From positions 67,228,345 to 67,292,344 of the forward strand of contig CM037781.1 of assembly GCA_021229015.1 (NCBI GenBank): a stretch of 64,000 nucleotides of DNA. Direction: 5' to 3'. Under the pieces are notes generated by a model. That model searched no databases. It was not told where the DNA came from and saw only the letters and a program-made list of their open reading frames with translations. Of the stretch, positions 48,061-60,922 are shown piece by piece; position 1 is the stretch's first letter; the number at the start of each line of letters is the position of its first letter. The DNA comes from Solen grandis (Eukaryota; Mollusca; Bivalvia; Adapedonta; Solenidae). The position numbers were made by a program, and so were the translations under genes.

Positions 48061-51000
48061 ATGGGTAACCCAGAAGGAACGTTTGACACAAGTCTTCATG
48101 AAGCTGTCAGGTTTGGGGATCTGGAGGAAGTGAAGGTGGCCTTGTCCCATGGGTATGACCCCAACCTCATTGGCCTATACCAGTGGAGTGCCCTGCACGA
48201 GGCAACCCACAATGGAGAAACTGAAATACTCCGTCTTTTACTGGAAAAGAAAGGTTTTTATTTTATCTTTGTTAATCAGTTAGGATCCAACAGAGCTTAA
48301 ACAATTGTTGAAAGTAAAACTAAGCATTACTTATTCATATTTAGCTGGTCTTTTTTTTTAGTGATAATATATAATTCATTGTAACTTGGATCATCGCTAA
48401 AATGTGTGAATTATAAATTTTAAAAGGTCATATAGATCTGTTTATTTGACATGTCCACATTAAAATCCTAGGAATATATTGTGTGTAAAAAATTGAAGTA
48501 TATATTGTGTGTAAAAAATTGAAGTAAGTACAGAATAATGTCTCACATTAAATATTTAGTAAAATAGAATAATGTTTGCAGGATATTTAGTTACATTTCA
48601 GTGTGTGTAATTTCGGCTTTTAAGAGTTACATAACATAAAGTCTTTGAATCTGAACAGATTAGGTAAACAAACATATAATCAACAGATAAATTTGAGGCA
48701 TATTTTTATATGAAATCTTGTGACAGGTGATCCAAACAAGAGTGATTACCTGCAACAGAGAACAGCAATGCACTATGCCTCAGAGGGAGGACATATAGAG
48801 TGCTTAAAGCTGCTTATTGATGCCGGAGGCAGATATGATATACAGGATGTAAATGGGAAGAACAGTTGGGATCTCGCTACACCAGGTGGAAGAAGGATCC
48901 TGGATAAGCTACGTAAGATTCTTATGTGTTATGTATTTCTTGTCTTATGTATTTCTTGACAATCAGACAGGTTTGCAGAACATAGGTGTCATTAGCTGAC
49001 ACACAGCTCAGTATACTAAATATTAAGGGATGTGAGACTTGAATACCACATTTTTAGCTTGTCTGTTTTGAAGAAAAAGTTGAGCTATTATAATTGCTGG
49101 GTTGTTGTCGTGAAAAAAATTTAATGTAGCCCATTACTCAAACACTTTTAACAGACAAGCTTTGGCATCTGCATGTGTTGCTCTTGTCTTGACTATAAAG
49201 ATATACCAAAGTTTTGTTACTGTTAAAAAAATAGTATAATCAGAGAAACAGATAGGCTGCATATGAATGAAATTACTCAATTAAGAATAGCTAAATACAT
49301 ATCACAGTAACAATACTCAATTAAAATCTCTAATCCTCATTTAATTCTGTTAACTTTTTGTGTGATTACAAATTGCTATAATTCCTGAAATTGGATTTGA
49401 TTCACTGAAATTTTACTGAATAACATACTGGTACAAATATTTGAAAATTTTAGAAATGATGATTTTTAAGTATCATAAATGTGTATTAAAACGGTAATAT
49501 TTTTAAAGATACTCAGTTAAATTTAAAAGGGATGGGTAACACTGACTTGATTGAAAAAAAAAAAGTTTATAAATCTGTTCCTCTGGTATGATCATAAATG
49601 AAAATATGGTGCTGATGTATGCTGAGATCAACATAGAAACAGTAATAATATTGCAGAAAATAAAGCGTATTAGAAATTGTGTAAATTTACGACATAGCAT
49701 ATCAAATAAACCAGGAATGTGTACCACTAGCAATACTTAGATATATAAAATCTTAAATAAGGTAGGAATACTTGTCACTATTCTTGTTTACAAGCATTCA
49801 AGTAAAAGAATAAGTTGAATTAAATATCTACAATTCTGACTAGTAGTGTTTAAGATAAAATGAAGTACTTAAGTAATATTACAGGGAGGTAGGAATGGTG
49901 AAATGTTTTCCAAAGTATGTAAATATAACATAAGTGTTAAGTAAGGAGCCCAATGATAAGAGTTTATAGTATGAATGTATAATTTATGTACACTTAAAAC
50001 AATAATGTCTGATTCAAAAGGAGTACGAGATCTAATGAAGATGAGCCCAGAGGAAGCCCAGCAGTGTGTCAGTCAAGGATCGAGCCCGGGACCTGTGGAT
50101 AATATATCTATAGGATCTGACACCCTGACAGACAGTAGACGGTCCTCTGTAAACTCCGTGTCTGACAAGGGACCAGGTGGGTTGGCTTTCAGATTGGTAG
50201 TTTAACCTTGTGTGCTTATGTTTCTGATGGTATAGCATACAAACATTGATATTTCACCTTCTATATGTCCATGATTACCCTTAAGTGAAACACTATGTAG
50301 GTTACATTGAATGCTTCCATAGTCTCATTGTTTAACTTGAATGACCCGCAGTAAATAGTATAAATAATTTGAGTTTTAATAGTATAGTCTAGCCACACAT
50401 TTCTAATAATATGCATCCACTGATAAGATAAGCATTTAATTTAAATGTCTACATTTCAGCATTAGGGTATCTGCATATGACTGTCGAATACCATGCAGCA
50501 AAATCTTCGCTGAAGATACGTGTGTGGCAGATCTCCGATCTTCTTTTACCTCCAGGTATTGATTGTCTTCATGTTATGATATAGTGCAAACTAGACAGAC
50601 TAAACAAGTCCTCACAACTTATACTAATCCCTAATAAAGTGTGTGGGATGGGCCAGTACTTTGTGTCTGAGGAAATCATGTAAGAATCTTACCCCAAACA
50701 GGTTGAACCCACAACATTTGGATCCACAATCATGTACACAACCACTGAACCACAGAGATCGTTTCCATGGTTACTGTGTCCTTTGATTCACATTATAAAG
50801 TTAGGGCTTTACTTTATTCATGTATATAATGTTTTATCCTCACCAAGACACCTTTATTACTTTAATACTTGCATTTCATGTGGAGCATAAAGTACTCCAA
50901 CATAAAATAAATAAATTTAGACTAAACTTGACAGGGCAAAGGTTTAGGGTATCAGTCAACTTATATTGTGCATAAGATTATCAGTACCATTTGCCTTTCT

Positions 51001-53797
51001 CCATGGTACATGTAATCCTGTTTAACCCTTTCCCTCTCATATAGACTCATTTTGACGCCCTCAATAGCTACCACATAAAGCCTGGTCTGCAGAAAGCCAC
51101 AGTTAAACCTTACCAAATTTAATTACAAAATCCTCATTTCCAGACCACTGAGGAGCAGCGAACAGCATAAAACCTGATCTGTTCGCATAGGTCTTTTCAT
51201 GGTTTCCTCTATGAGGGAAAGGGTTAAGACAATTTTTTTAATAAACTGACTCTAATTGTACTTGTAAAAGCTCATGCTAAGAACAAATGGTAGCTTTTTA
51301 AACACAGATTGTGCATTTGATTTTCTGTACACATTTAGGCATATTGTAGGGTTTTAATATATAACAATAATCTATTAGTGTCTAACAATAAATATGATAT
51401 AAATTAGGATGATTAGGATTAGACAGTTCCGATCACATGATTCGTTAAATTCAGGAAAAAACATTGACTTGTAAATTTGTATTTCAACAGTACATGTACA
51501 TGGTGCTGTACATCAGATTCTAGTTTGTTGTTGTTGTTTTCGCTTCAGCAAACTAAAAATACGCAGAAAATGAATTTTTATTATATTTCAATATATCACA
51601 CCAACTAATTTTTGTAAAGATAATAAGAGAGTTAATGCTCTTGTACAAGTTTGAAATTTTCACAAATGAGGAAATTATTCATACAAAGTCATGTAAAACA
51701 CACCTGAGAAATAGACCAGTAGTGGACAAATGTTTTGAAAATTGTCCAGAATATTATATCATTCATTTTATTGTTATGCTGGCAGTTTGCTATAAAACAT
51801 ACAAAACTAAATTCATTTTATTTTCAGCTAACACCTCAATGATTCACAAGATCTACGTGAAGAGCTACCTCACTCCCGATAAAAAGAAAGAGACCAAGCG
51901 GAAGACAGAGGAGGTTAAGGTTGAAACATCGGAGAGCCATGTTCACCACAAGAAACAGAAGTCTACCAGTGTGCAGCATGTCTTTACACCCGTGTCTTTC
52001 AAATTTTCACGTGCTTTAGAGTACTCAGGGATTTCAAACGAGACTGTTAAGAGTAAACAACTTCAGATTGAAGTCTGTATAACACAGAAATACTCATACC
52101 GCAGCTTTTTGATAGGAATGGTTAACATGCCTCTAAAAAGTGCTGTGAAAAAAATTGTGAAAGATAAAGTGGCCTTGATACCATGTATGAATCATACCAT
52201 ACCAGCAAACATGAAGGTTTACAGTGCCATGGAATTAAATATAATGAACAATGCATCAAGTAAAGTCTTCTTCAGTAATCCTAATATCAGAAGCATGCTT
52301 CCAGATGACATTGATGCATCATCAGATAAAGCAGCAAGTAACCCTGACCTACAAAATAAATTCTCTCCTTCTACGGAAGTAGATATGAACTATGAAAGTC
52401 GGACAGCCCCAATGGTTCCAAAGTTGGACTTGAGCAGTGGACCATTGGACGAAAGTGGATATTCTAGCGAGTTTCACTTCTCTTTTCCAGGGGAGATGGA
52501 AAGCCCTGATTCTGATGGGCAAGCTCCGTCAATAGTGCCAGTACCTCATGTTAGTGTGGTCCCTATGGAAGACAAAGCCAAGGGCAGAGTGAAGAAGGCT
52601 TTAGAGAATGTTAAGGGGAAAATTTCTCCTAGGCTTTCATCAGTGACAAAACTAAGTAATAGTGATAGTGATGATGAAATAAAGGAGATAGTCTCTTCAA
52701 ATGGTGGGGAAAATAAAGAAAAAGTGAGACAGGACATCGAAGACTGGAAATATCAGGAAATAAAGAAATCTGTGAACAAATCTGAAGATCAAGAATCAAG
52801 GCCTGAGACACCAACATGGGATTATTATGACATGCCGGAGGAGGTTGTGACTGATGAACCTACTGCCAGGGAGTCTCCATGGAAACAAGGGGCAGCTCCA
52901 GTTGTCCTGCCTATGGAAACGACCATGGAGGTCAAACCTGAAAAGGGTCAAGGTCATGTATATGCAGGGAAAAAAGACAGTATGAAAAAGAAAGCTAAGA
53001 AAAAAGATAACCAGGCTATTCCAGGTAGGGCAATTCCAATAGTGCCAAAAATAATTGTTGTTAAAGCTGATGATGATAAAATTAAAAAAGAAGAGGCAGT
53101 AACAATGCCAGAAGATGTTCTCGAGATTAGAGTAGATTCAGGAGTAGATTCAGGAAGGCCTAGGCATGACCTTGAAAGAAAGATGAATGTTACAGCTATG
53201 AAAAGAGAAATGAAAGTAGAACATCAACATATTGAAACTGAAACAATAGTAAGGCAACCTATTTTGAAGGCAAGCAAGCCAAAACATAGAAGAAATTTGA
53301 ATCTCAAACAGAGACTAGACAAACTTGATAATGAAGCTACCATTGATACTGGTAAGAAAACATCTAGTAAAAAGTTCCAATCAGAAGTGTTACCCTCTAA
53401 AGGTAATCTGAGAGATATTGTGAAGGACAGGACTAGAGTCTCTAAGGAGATGAGAGACCAGGCATTGTCACAGGTAGAAGTGAAATCAGTAGAGAGAGAC
53501 TCGTCAGTTGTCCTTGATATGGAGAAGTTAGGGTTAACACCTGCTGGCAGCCATGTTGTGGAGTTAGAGGATGACATCAGTATTACCGAGCTATCAGAGG
53601 AGTCTCAGCTCTTCAGTAAACTGTCGATGGAGCCGTTGTCACATGTCAGTGATGTAGAGAGCGGGCTTGGTGACTACAAACTTCCAGTAAATGTCTCCCC
53701 TCACAGGTATATGATCCCAATGCAGGTTTATTTTGATGATGATACTAGTTGTGATGAGTCTTTGTCCTCTGATTATGTTCCGACAACAGAGTTGTAG
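48061..53797 (+). CDS. Ankyrin-repeat and C2-domain protein, 866 aa, five coding exons
   Basis: Exons 48061-48253, 48727-48912, 50021-50176, 50460-50555 and 51828-53797; all junctions are GT-AG with matching phase, and the total is 2601 nt. An in-frame stop at 48052 fixes the start at ATG 48061. Residues about 9-105 are two to three ankyrin repeats (TSLHEAVRFGDLEEVKVAL, SALHEATHNGETEILRLLL, TAMHYASEGGHIECLKLLI). About 127-178 is a Ser-rich link. About 180-330 is a synaptotagmin-like C2 domain split over exons 4 and 5: strand LKIRVWQISDLL, then IYVKSYLTPDKKKETKRKTE (polybasic), VSFKFSRAL and LQIEVCI. The acidic Ca2+ ligands are not obvious, so it may bind lipid or protein without calcium. The remaining 530 residues are acidic/Lys-rich and look disordered, ending SDYVPTTEL. 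The N-terminal MGN could allow N-myristoylation, but residue 6 is Gly, a weaker site. I do not recognise a named orthologue. Divergent from CTDNEP1. Confidence 0.88.
51026..51223 (-). mobile_element. TTAA hairpin MITE, family 1, hairpin-deleted copy (198 bp)
   Basis: TTAA at 51022-51025 and 51224-51227 and typical ends. After GCATAAAACCTGATCT the sequence jumps straight to GTTCGCATAGG: the centre and one arm of the hairpin are missing. It lies in the last intron of the Ank-C2 gene. Confidence 0.88.
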
Positions 53798-55039
53798 TCT
53801 TTAGAGTTTGCTGTTGCCAGTCTATAGATAATAGAAATACCAAATCTTCAAACAGTTTTTTTTTTTCAAAACGAAAAGTATGAGTTATCAAGTTTTTAAA
53901 ATTATAAGTATGTATATGTAGCTCCTTAAGATAATTCTAAAACATAAATTGTAGGATATATGATCTTCAATGCCTTCCCCCATCTGTAAATAACATGGAT
54001 GATGCTATATGACTGTGATAAAGATAGTTTCCTAAAAATAGCAACAGTATATCATATGCCTTTCTAATGATTTTCATTCTTACGGAATTTAGTATCCATT
54101 CATTTTGTTAAAAAAAGGTTGCATGTTGATTTTTTATGGGTTTATTTTTTTTTTAAATTTGAATAACACATATTTATATGTACATGTCCTTCATTGGCAT
54201 AGAAATAATTGAATTAAAAAGATAAACATTTCGTGTAAAGAAATTTTCTCTCCATATCTTATTTCTAAAGAAGTTTGATTTACTGAAAAAAAGTACTATT
54301 TTGTATGCAGAAATATTTTTCAGCACTTTTAGGAAAATAATAAGATGACACTAATTAAGGAAAAATAACATAATAATTGCCCATTGAAGTCATGAAATAT
54401 TAACAAATATGCATTTAACATAGACTATTTCTAACATTATATACCTGACTTTAATTCCACATGCCATTATCATTTTATAAGAAATGTATGTTTTTACCTT
54501 TATTCAAAATATATTACATATCTGAAATTTCCTGCTCAATATGGATTTTTTTGGCATGAAAAATATTTTAATGGACATTGGTCTCTTTTGGATCCAGACT
54601 ATAAAGGAAACATTCAGTTTACAGAGTTGTCTAATTATCTTACAGTAGTAGTGGTTTCATTGCTTATCCTGCAACTCAGCATGGTTAAGTCCCAAATTAA
54701 CAGCAAATAAGTTTGTTCCCAATCTGACTGACATGTAAGTAAACTTTAGTTTTAAGTCACCAACACATGACAAATGCTAGACGACCAGCATGGGACCTTC
54801 TATGTCAGTACAGCAGATTTTGTCTGTTTCTTGCCATCTTTAGTACAGAATTAAGATCAGTATATGAAAAGCCGATTTCAATTTATGAAAAAAAAACAGG
54901 AAAAATAAAAAAAAAACTACAACAATGTCTGTCTACACAATGTTTTTTCCAAATATTTCAGGACAAGAGTTGCCCCCTAGCCCATAGGATAAGTAGTTAT
55001 TAGTTTAAATGAGTCATGTTGTAAGCACAGTCTGTTCAC
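53798..55039. other. Probable 3'UTR of the Ank-C2 gene
   Basis: AT-rich, no coding exon. The end of the transcript is not defined; an AATAAA at 56572-56577 would place the minisatellite below inside the 3'UTR. Confidence 0.45.
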
Positions 55040-56050
55040 ATATGTCCTAGGTATTGTGTATTCAATCTCACATATGTCCAAGTAAATGTATATTCAATCT
55101 CACATAAAAATTATGCCCAAGTAACTATATACAACCTTCCATATGCCCCAGTTACTCTGTATACAACCTTCCATATGCCCCAGTTACTCTGTATACAACC
55201 TTCTATATTCCCCAGTTACTCTGTATACAACCTTCCATATGCCCCAGTTACTGTGTATACAACCTTCCATATGCCCCAGTTACTGTGTATACAACCTTCC
55301 ATATGCCCCAGTTACTGTGTATACAATCTTCCGTATGCCCCAGTTACTCTGTATACAACCTTCCATATGCCCCAGTTCCTGTGTATACAACCTTCCATAT
55401 GCCCCAGTTACTCTGTATACAACCTTCCATATGCCCCAGTTACTCTGTATACAACCTTCCATATGCCCCAGTTACTCTGTATACAACCTTCCATATTCCC
55501 CAGTTACTGTGTATGCAACCTTCCATATGCCCCAGTTACTCTGTATACAACCTTCCATATGCCCCAGTTCCTGTGTATACAACCTTCTATATGCCCCAGT
55601 TACTCTGTATACAACCTTCCATATGCCCCAGTTCCTGTGTATACAACCTTCTATATGCCCCAGTTACTCTGTATACAACCTTCCATATGCCCCAGTTACT
55701 CTGTATACAACCTTCCATATGCCCCAGTTACTGTGTATACAACCTTCCATATGCCCGAGTTCCTCTGTATACAACCTTCCATATTCCCCAGTTACTCTGT
55801 ATACAACCTTCCTATATTATGCCCAAGTCTGTATGTATACAACCTTCCATATGCCCGAGTTCCTCTGTATACAACCTTCCATATTCCCAAGTTACTCTGT
55901 ATACAACCTTCCATATGCCCCAGTTACTGTGTATACAACCTTCTATATGCCCCAGTTATCTTGAATACATCCACCCATTTGCCACAGGTACTGTGTATAC
56001 ATCCTCCTATTGCCCCCATATGCCCAGTTATCTTGTTTACATTTCCACAT
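55040..56050 (+). repeat. 32-bp minisatellite, about 26 regular units
   Basis: The unit starts CCTTCCATATGCCCCAGTTA and continues CTCTGTATACAA (32 bp). It is regular from about 55135 to 55965, with degenerate edge copies to 55040 and 56050. As 32 is not divisible by three, each frame cycles through all three phases every 96 bp, yet none contains a stop, which gives frames of 270-300 codons that are artefacts. Variants are mainly TCC/TCT, GTT/GTTC and GCC/TCC changes. Confidence 0.95.
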
Positions 56051-57547
56051 ACGCCCCCATTACTGACTGTATCCTGAGATGGAATCACCTTGATATTACT
56101 GTGTTTAGTTTAAGTCAGAAATGTATGCACTAATTACTTGTCCTTTATTGGTGTTTAAAAGTCCTATTTAAAGACACATTATTTTGACTGACTTTTTTTT
56201 TTTTTTTTGATAATTTTTCCGAGGAACAGTAGGCTGTGTATTTTCAAATTATGCTATTAAAACTGAACTTATACCCAATCATTTTCAAACTGATTGGTAA
56301 CATAATTAAATCTGGGAGACTCATTTTTTTTTTCTATAAGCTTTGCGTAACATTGCTTACATTTTGGCAGATACCCAGTACTTCTATATTGCCTGATTTT
56401 GATGTGACCCACTGATATAAGGGGCTTTTATAACTGGTAGCTACCCACTCTGTGTCATAGTTGTGATTTAAGACACTGTATTTTATGCTGGTCATTCAAT
56501 TACATCAAATGTGACAGGGTAATATTAGCATAATTATTCAATTACTTTTATTATTCTGAATTAGTATTGAAAATAAAGGTAATATTCACTTGGTTATGAA
56601 AGATTATCTGTTCCTCAGATACAGTCATTTTGTAACTCATTGTATAATGTACGATGTATAATATATTCTAATTGAATCATCTGATTATCCTAGAGCTATC
56701 CTGGGATATCATTTGATCAATGGTTGACCTGCTTTAAACAGTCTTACTTATGTTTTTGTTAATAAGTAAATGCCCTAGCCATAAAAGTAACATTATGCAT
56801 AAACAATAGATGCTAGAAAAATTGGAAAGGTCTGTCTTCTCAGTTAAGCCAGGCAGGGGCTTACATTTAGGTTGGCGGGTAGCGTAATCTCTCCTTGGGA
56901 TTATTTCAATGTGTTAGGGCCTGAATAGTAGGTGATTATAGACACAACAAAGAGTGCAGTAAGTTTGTATTGATAGAATCAAGTGACGGAGAGAGTCACC
57001 TGATCAGATAAAGGCTGCTGTCAAGTCCACGGCTGATTTGTTAACCGTTATGTCAATATTTACAATGTACTAACCACCAACTACAAATATCAATTACCTC
57101 AGCTTAAGGTGAACATCAGTGGAATACTGGGTGAATGGCAATGCTGAAATGTTATAGTACATTCCTGTACATTGTGGGTTTTTACTTTGACATGTTTAAA
57201 CTTGATTATTTATTTATATTCATGGGTCAACGTCTATAGGGTACTTTTTATATGTATAAAAGATGGTCACAGGGGATACATTTGATAAGCTTCAATTAAT
57301 CCAGTCATACCCGGCTTGTCTCAGTCTTGTTTTGCCAGAATATTAATATATATGTAACTTCATTTAGAATTCAATACTAAACACTAGTTTTTAAGATAAA
57401 GTTGAGGCATAATTTTTAGAGATATCACATACAATTTCACTTGATAATTATTTAAGTATATGTTCAATCTAAAAACTATTTTGTTAGTTGATTTATCGGT
57501 AGATTTTATTGATCCATATTGATTGGTTGACTGCTTGGTCCTTTTAA
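56051..57547. other. Intergenic DNA, no gene seen
   Basis: AT-rich; possible polyadenylation signal at 56572-56577 for the upstream gene. Nothing else is supported. Confidence 0.5.
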
Positions 57548-57781
57548 CCCTTTCCCTCATAGAGGACACCATGAAAAGACCTATGCGAACAGCATAAAAC
57601 CAGATCAGCCTGCGAGTAACTCGCAGGCTGATCAGGTTTTATGCTGTTCGCTGCTCCTCAGTGGTCTGGAAATGAGGATTTTGTTATTAAATTTGGTAAG
57701 GTTTAACTGTGGTTTTCTGCAGATCAGGCTTTATATGATACCTATTGAGGGCGTCAAAATGAGTATATATGAGGGAAAGGG
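57548..57781 (+). mobile_element. TTAA hairpin MITE, family 1, 234 bp
   Basis: TTAA at 57544-57547 and 57782-57785; ends CCCTTTCCCTCATA and TATGAGGGAAAGGG. The central hairpin at 57585-57651 has two 33-nt arms with a single mismatch and a one-base loop. It is almost identical to the copies at 33320 and 60923. Confidence 0.92.
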
Positions 57782-58161
57782 TTAATAACCTCTTCCTTGG
57801 TTTCTGTATGTTGTATAATGTTGTCCCTGACATTACAGTACATGTATATGAATATTTAATGGTTGTCCAGAGGATGGATTTATTATGTGAAATAATTTTA
57901 GTGATCTATGTTCCTAACTATTGAAATTTTCTTTTAATGTTATTGATAATATTTCTGTTCATAACTAATTTTTAAGATATGGATAAAGGACTATTATCCT
58001 ATACCTGTATGATTGTTACATGATATAGTGTTGTCTTCCAGGTTTGCAGAATTGTAGAAATTAAGAAAATTAATGATAGTTAACGGATAACCAGTATGTT
58101 GTGTATGATTGTGAGGCTGTAGCTTAGTATTTACTGGCTGATCAGGTTTAACGGCATTTAA

Positions 58162-58389
58162 ACCCTTTACCTCATGAATATTCATATACAAATGCATGGC
58201 TTGATGAATATTAATTTACTGATCTCTAAAGGCCATCATGGAATATGTGCTGTGAAAACTGTGTTTAATCTAGGCTAGTCACTACTGGAAGAGCAAACAG
58301 AGGAGACTGTAGTAAGACAGCTCCTTAAAGATCTGGGTCTCCTCTGTTTGCCAATGCATAAAAAGTGTCTGTTATAATGAGTTTAAGTG
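58162..58389 (+). mobile_element. TTAA MITE, family 2, decayed
   Basis: It starts after TTAA (58158-58161) with ACCCTTTACCTCATGAATAT and ends near TTTAAGTGT before TTAA (58390-58393). The CATGAATATTCATATACAAA block and the GATCTGGGTCTCCTCTGTTT block match the copy at 22416. Confidence 0.6.
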
Positions 58390-59825
58390 TTAAAGCTTAT
58401 CTAGAGCTTTGACTAGTCTTCAGGCCGATTTGAGTCAGATTTTGTTCTCAAAGTGTCAGTTAACGGTCCACAAAGTGACAGGTGATAGTGTTTATCAGGC
58501 AGCTATGATATTGAGTCTTCCATGACATTGGGTCAGTTATTAGCAGTGAGGGCTATAGTACAGTGCAGATCTGTTAAATTTTAATCCATTAAAACATGAA
58601 CACCAACCTACGTAAATCATCAAGCACTTCCCAAATACATAATCTACATGGTGTAAAATGTATATAATTCCACACATTGTTCAGTGGGAAATATTATTCA
58701 CTTGAGATTTTTCCCTTGTCACTTATTGGTCAATTTAGATCAGTGAATTATACTGGGTATTGTTGATCCTCTGGTGAAATGGTTCATGACCTAATCAGAT
58801 GGAAAGCTGAATTGCGACCCAATAGCTATGTTCATTGCATGTATAGATAACATTTTATAGATGTATGATTTCATGTTCAAAGAACAGTTGGCATAAAAAT
58901 ATTCATATGAAAGGCATTTACTGTCATAGTATTTAAATAAGCTGTCATATTTACTTGCTTAATACTTTCAACAATTCACATATTTATTGAACATTAAGTC
59001 ATTTTTTGACTGTCACATCTACATGTGTGTATATTTTCCTTCATCTGTTTGTAACAAACCTTTTTCAGAGTATCATTTTAACCTATTCTTATTATGTATA
59101 CATATCTGTTGACCAGAATATTTTAATGTATTTATTATGAAACATTTAAAGGAGCTTTTTCTTAATTGCACATGCAGTGTATAAACTTATAAATATAAAG
59201 ATGTTTACTGACACCTTTTGTCTCCATCTGGCATGGGAAATTCACATGTTATCATTATATTCTCTTGCCTCTCCATATGTTCTAAGTGTTTTTATATACA
59301 TGCATACTTATATGTCAAGTTTTAATAGAAGTCAGTCCTTTCATCCATGATCTAATTCAGCGTTTAATATTGACTTTTTTATTTTTGGGTCATGTGTCCC
59401 CAGATGTTTAGAATTTGGGGGTCATTTGATATTTTGGGTGGACATGCCTAGTTTATATACTTATTACTATGTATAATAATAATTAGTTGCTGTTTTATGA
59501 CCAGTCTTGTAAAGGAAGCCTATTAATCTGATAAGCAAGCAAAAATTGGAATGCTCACTATACATGAGCGTTTACAGCAGTCTGTTATTCTAAGCATGCT
59601 ATTTTTTAGTATTCATTTTTTAAGGAAAAAAAATGAATTTGAGTGAGTTTTTAAAATTGCATCATTAGTATGATATTTTGAGGTTATTTCATCATAGATT
59701 GCATCAAAACGCACAAATTTGTGCGTCATCAAAAACCCTGCTAATACCTTACATTAATACACCCGGTACTTTGATTTATGCTTCATTATAAACATATATA
59801 ACTGATTCCAAAATAAATGTTTGAT

Positions 59826-59853
59826 GCTGATGATGATGATGATGATGATGATG
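59826..59853 (+). repeat. (GAT)n microsatellite
   Basis: About nine consecutive GAT/TGA trinucleotides between GATGCT and GGTCACAT. Confidence 0.9.
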
Positions 59854-60618
59854 GTCACATACAATCTCCAGCAGGAACACAAATACTGCCAGTGTAAAAT
59901 GATATGCATGTTAGGATATGTAAGTCACATCCAAGCAAGTTTGTAAGAAAGAGGAAAATAATACATCCTGAATTTTATTGTAAAGGTAAACTTTTAAGAA
60001 CAATTGTACATGTATAGAAACCATTTTGTTGTGTTTCATCCTGTTACATTTTAAATAATCAAATTTTTATTTCATAACAGATTTGGTTTACCATTTCACT
60101 TATTACTGGTATACAGTGAAATGTTGATAAGAAAACCTGCTCCTTTCAAGTGATGCAATGTTTCAGTTATTTATCACATTGACCTATCATGCCTGCACAC
60201 TTCCTGCTTTTTTATCTAACAATAATAACAATGTTGTATATTTTTATGCCAGGTCTGACAGATAAATGAGCTTGCATGGTAGGTAAACATGATTTGTTGT
60301 GTAACCTTGACTTTTTTTATTTGTTAAAACAGATCTGGAGTGATAAGAATTGTATGTTCAGCATTTGTCTTCTGTTGTTGCCATGTAATTTTCAAGCTTA
60401 ACTTTCACCACATGTAAACTGCCAAACTTCCTGCAAAATGGCTAATGTGACGGATTTAAAGCACAGCAGCATGCAAGACTATCCCCAGGCTCATCAGTTC
60501 ATTTGTAATCTGTTTGCTGTTGATCAATAGATTTGAAACGAAATGTACCAAGAATTGACCTTCATGGTCAGTCTGAGGATTGTTTGCAAGCTGACCAGAA
60601 ACATAGATACCTCAAATC

Positions 60619-60833
60619 TACATCTGGCGTGTGTTTATTATGACAAACCGTATGCAACCGTACGCTTACAGTCAGCTATGAAACTATCTCAGTGTCATAA
60701 ACCACTATGTTGATGTATAACCTGTACAGCATAAGGAGCACGTGAACAGCATGCTATATGGTCCTAACTCCATAGCTGAATGTAAGCGACCGGTTGCATA
60801 CAGTTTGGCATAAACGAACGCCTGTAGTCTGCT
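60619..60833. repeat. Imperfect inverted repeat, arms about 45-60 bp
   Basis: GTATGCAACCGTACGCTTAC and GTCAGCTATG (left arm, to about 60680) are matched in inverted form by CATAGCTGAATGTAAGCGAC and CGGTTGCATAC (60771 onward). Similarity extends outward through GTGTTTATTATG / CATAAACGAACG. The spacer is about 90 bp. Likely a fold-back MITE; target duplication not found. Confidence 0.6.
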
Positions 60834-60922
60834 TAAAATTACAGGCATACATAGGGAAATGACTAAACTATTACATCAAGAATATTCATTTTAACACTTA
60901 AGAGTTCATAAATATCAGTTAA

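Larger units (their letters stand above)
45934..48061 (+). promoter_or_regulatory. Possible 5' leader with a 13-codon uORF overlapping the Ank-C2 start
   Basis: ATGGCGTCTTTGACAACAG (45934-45952) is followed by GT, and an acceptor TTTTATAG lies at 48031-48038. Joining 45952 to 48039 gives the peptide MASLTTGVQNVNL, whose TAA stop (48059-48061) shares its last A with the ATG of the main frame (48061). The leader exon is predicted only; the donor GTGCGA is weak and a stronger GTGAGT donor at 45921 would remove the uORF start. Confidence 0.35.
57786..60922. other. Intergenic DNA, no gene seen
   Basis: No exon could be supported. It contains a decayed family 2 MITE, a GAT microsatellite and an inverted repeat, listed separately. 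Confidence 0.5.

Noticed and set aside
55143..56133. Three long overlapping plus-strand frames (270-300 codons)
   Set aside because: 32-bp minisatellite; each frame shows the same 32-residue superperiod because all phases are open.
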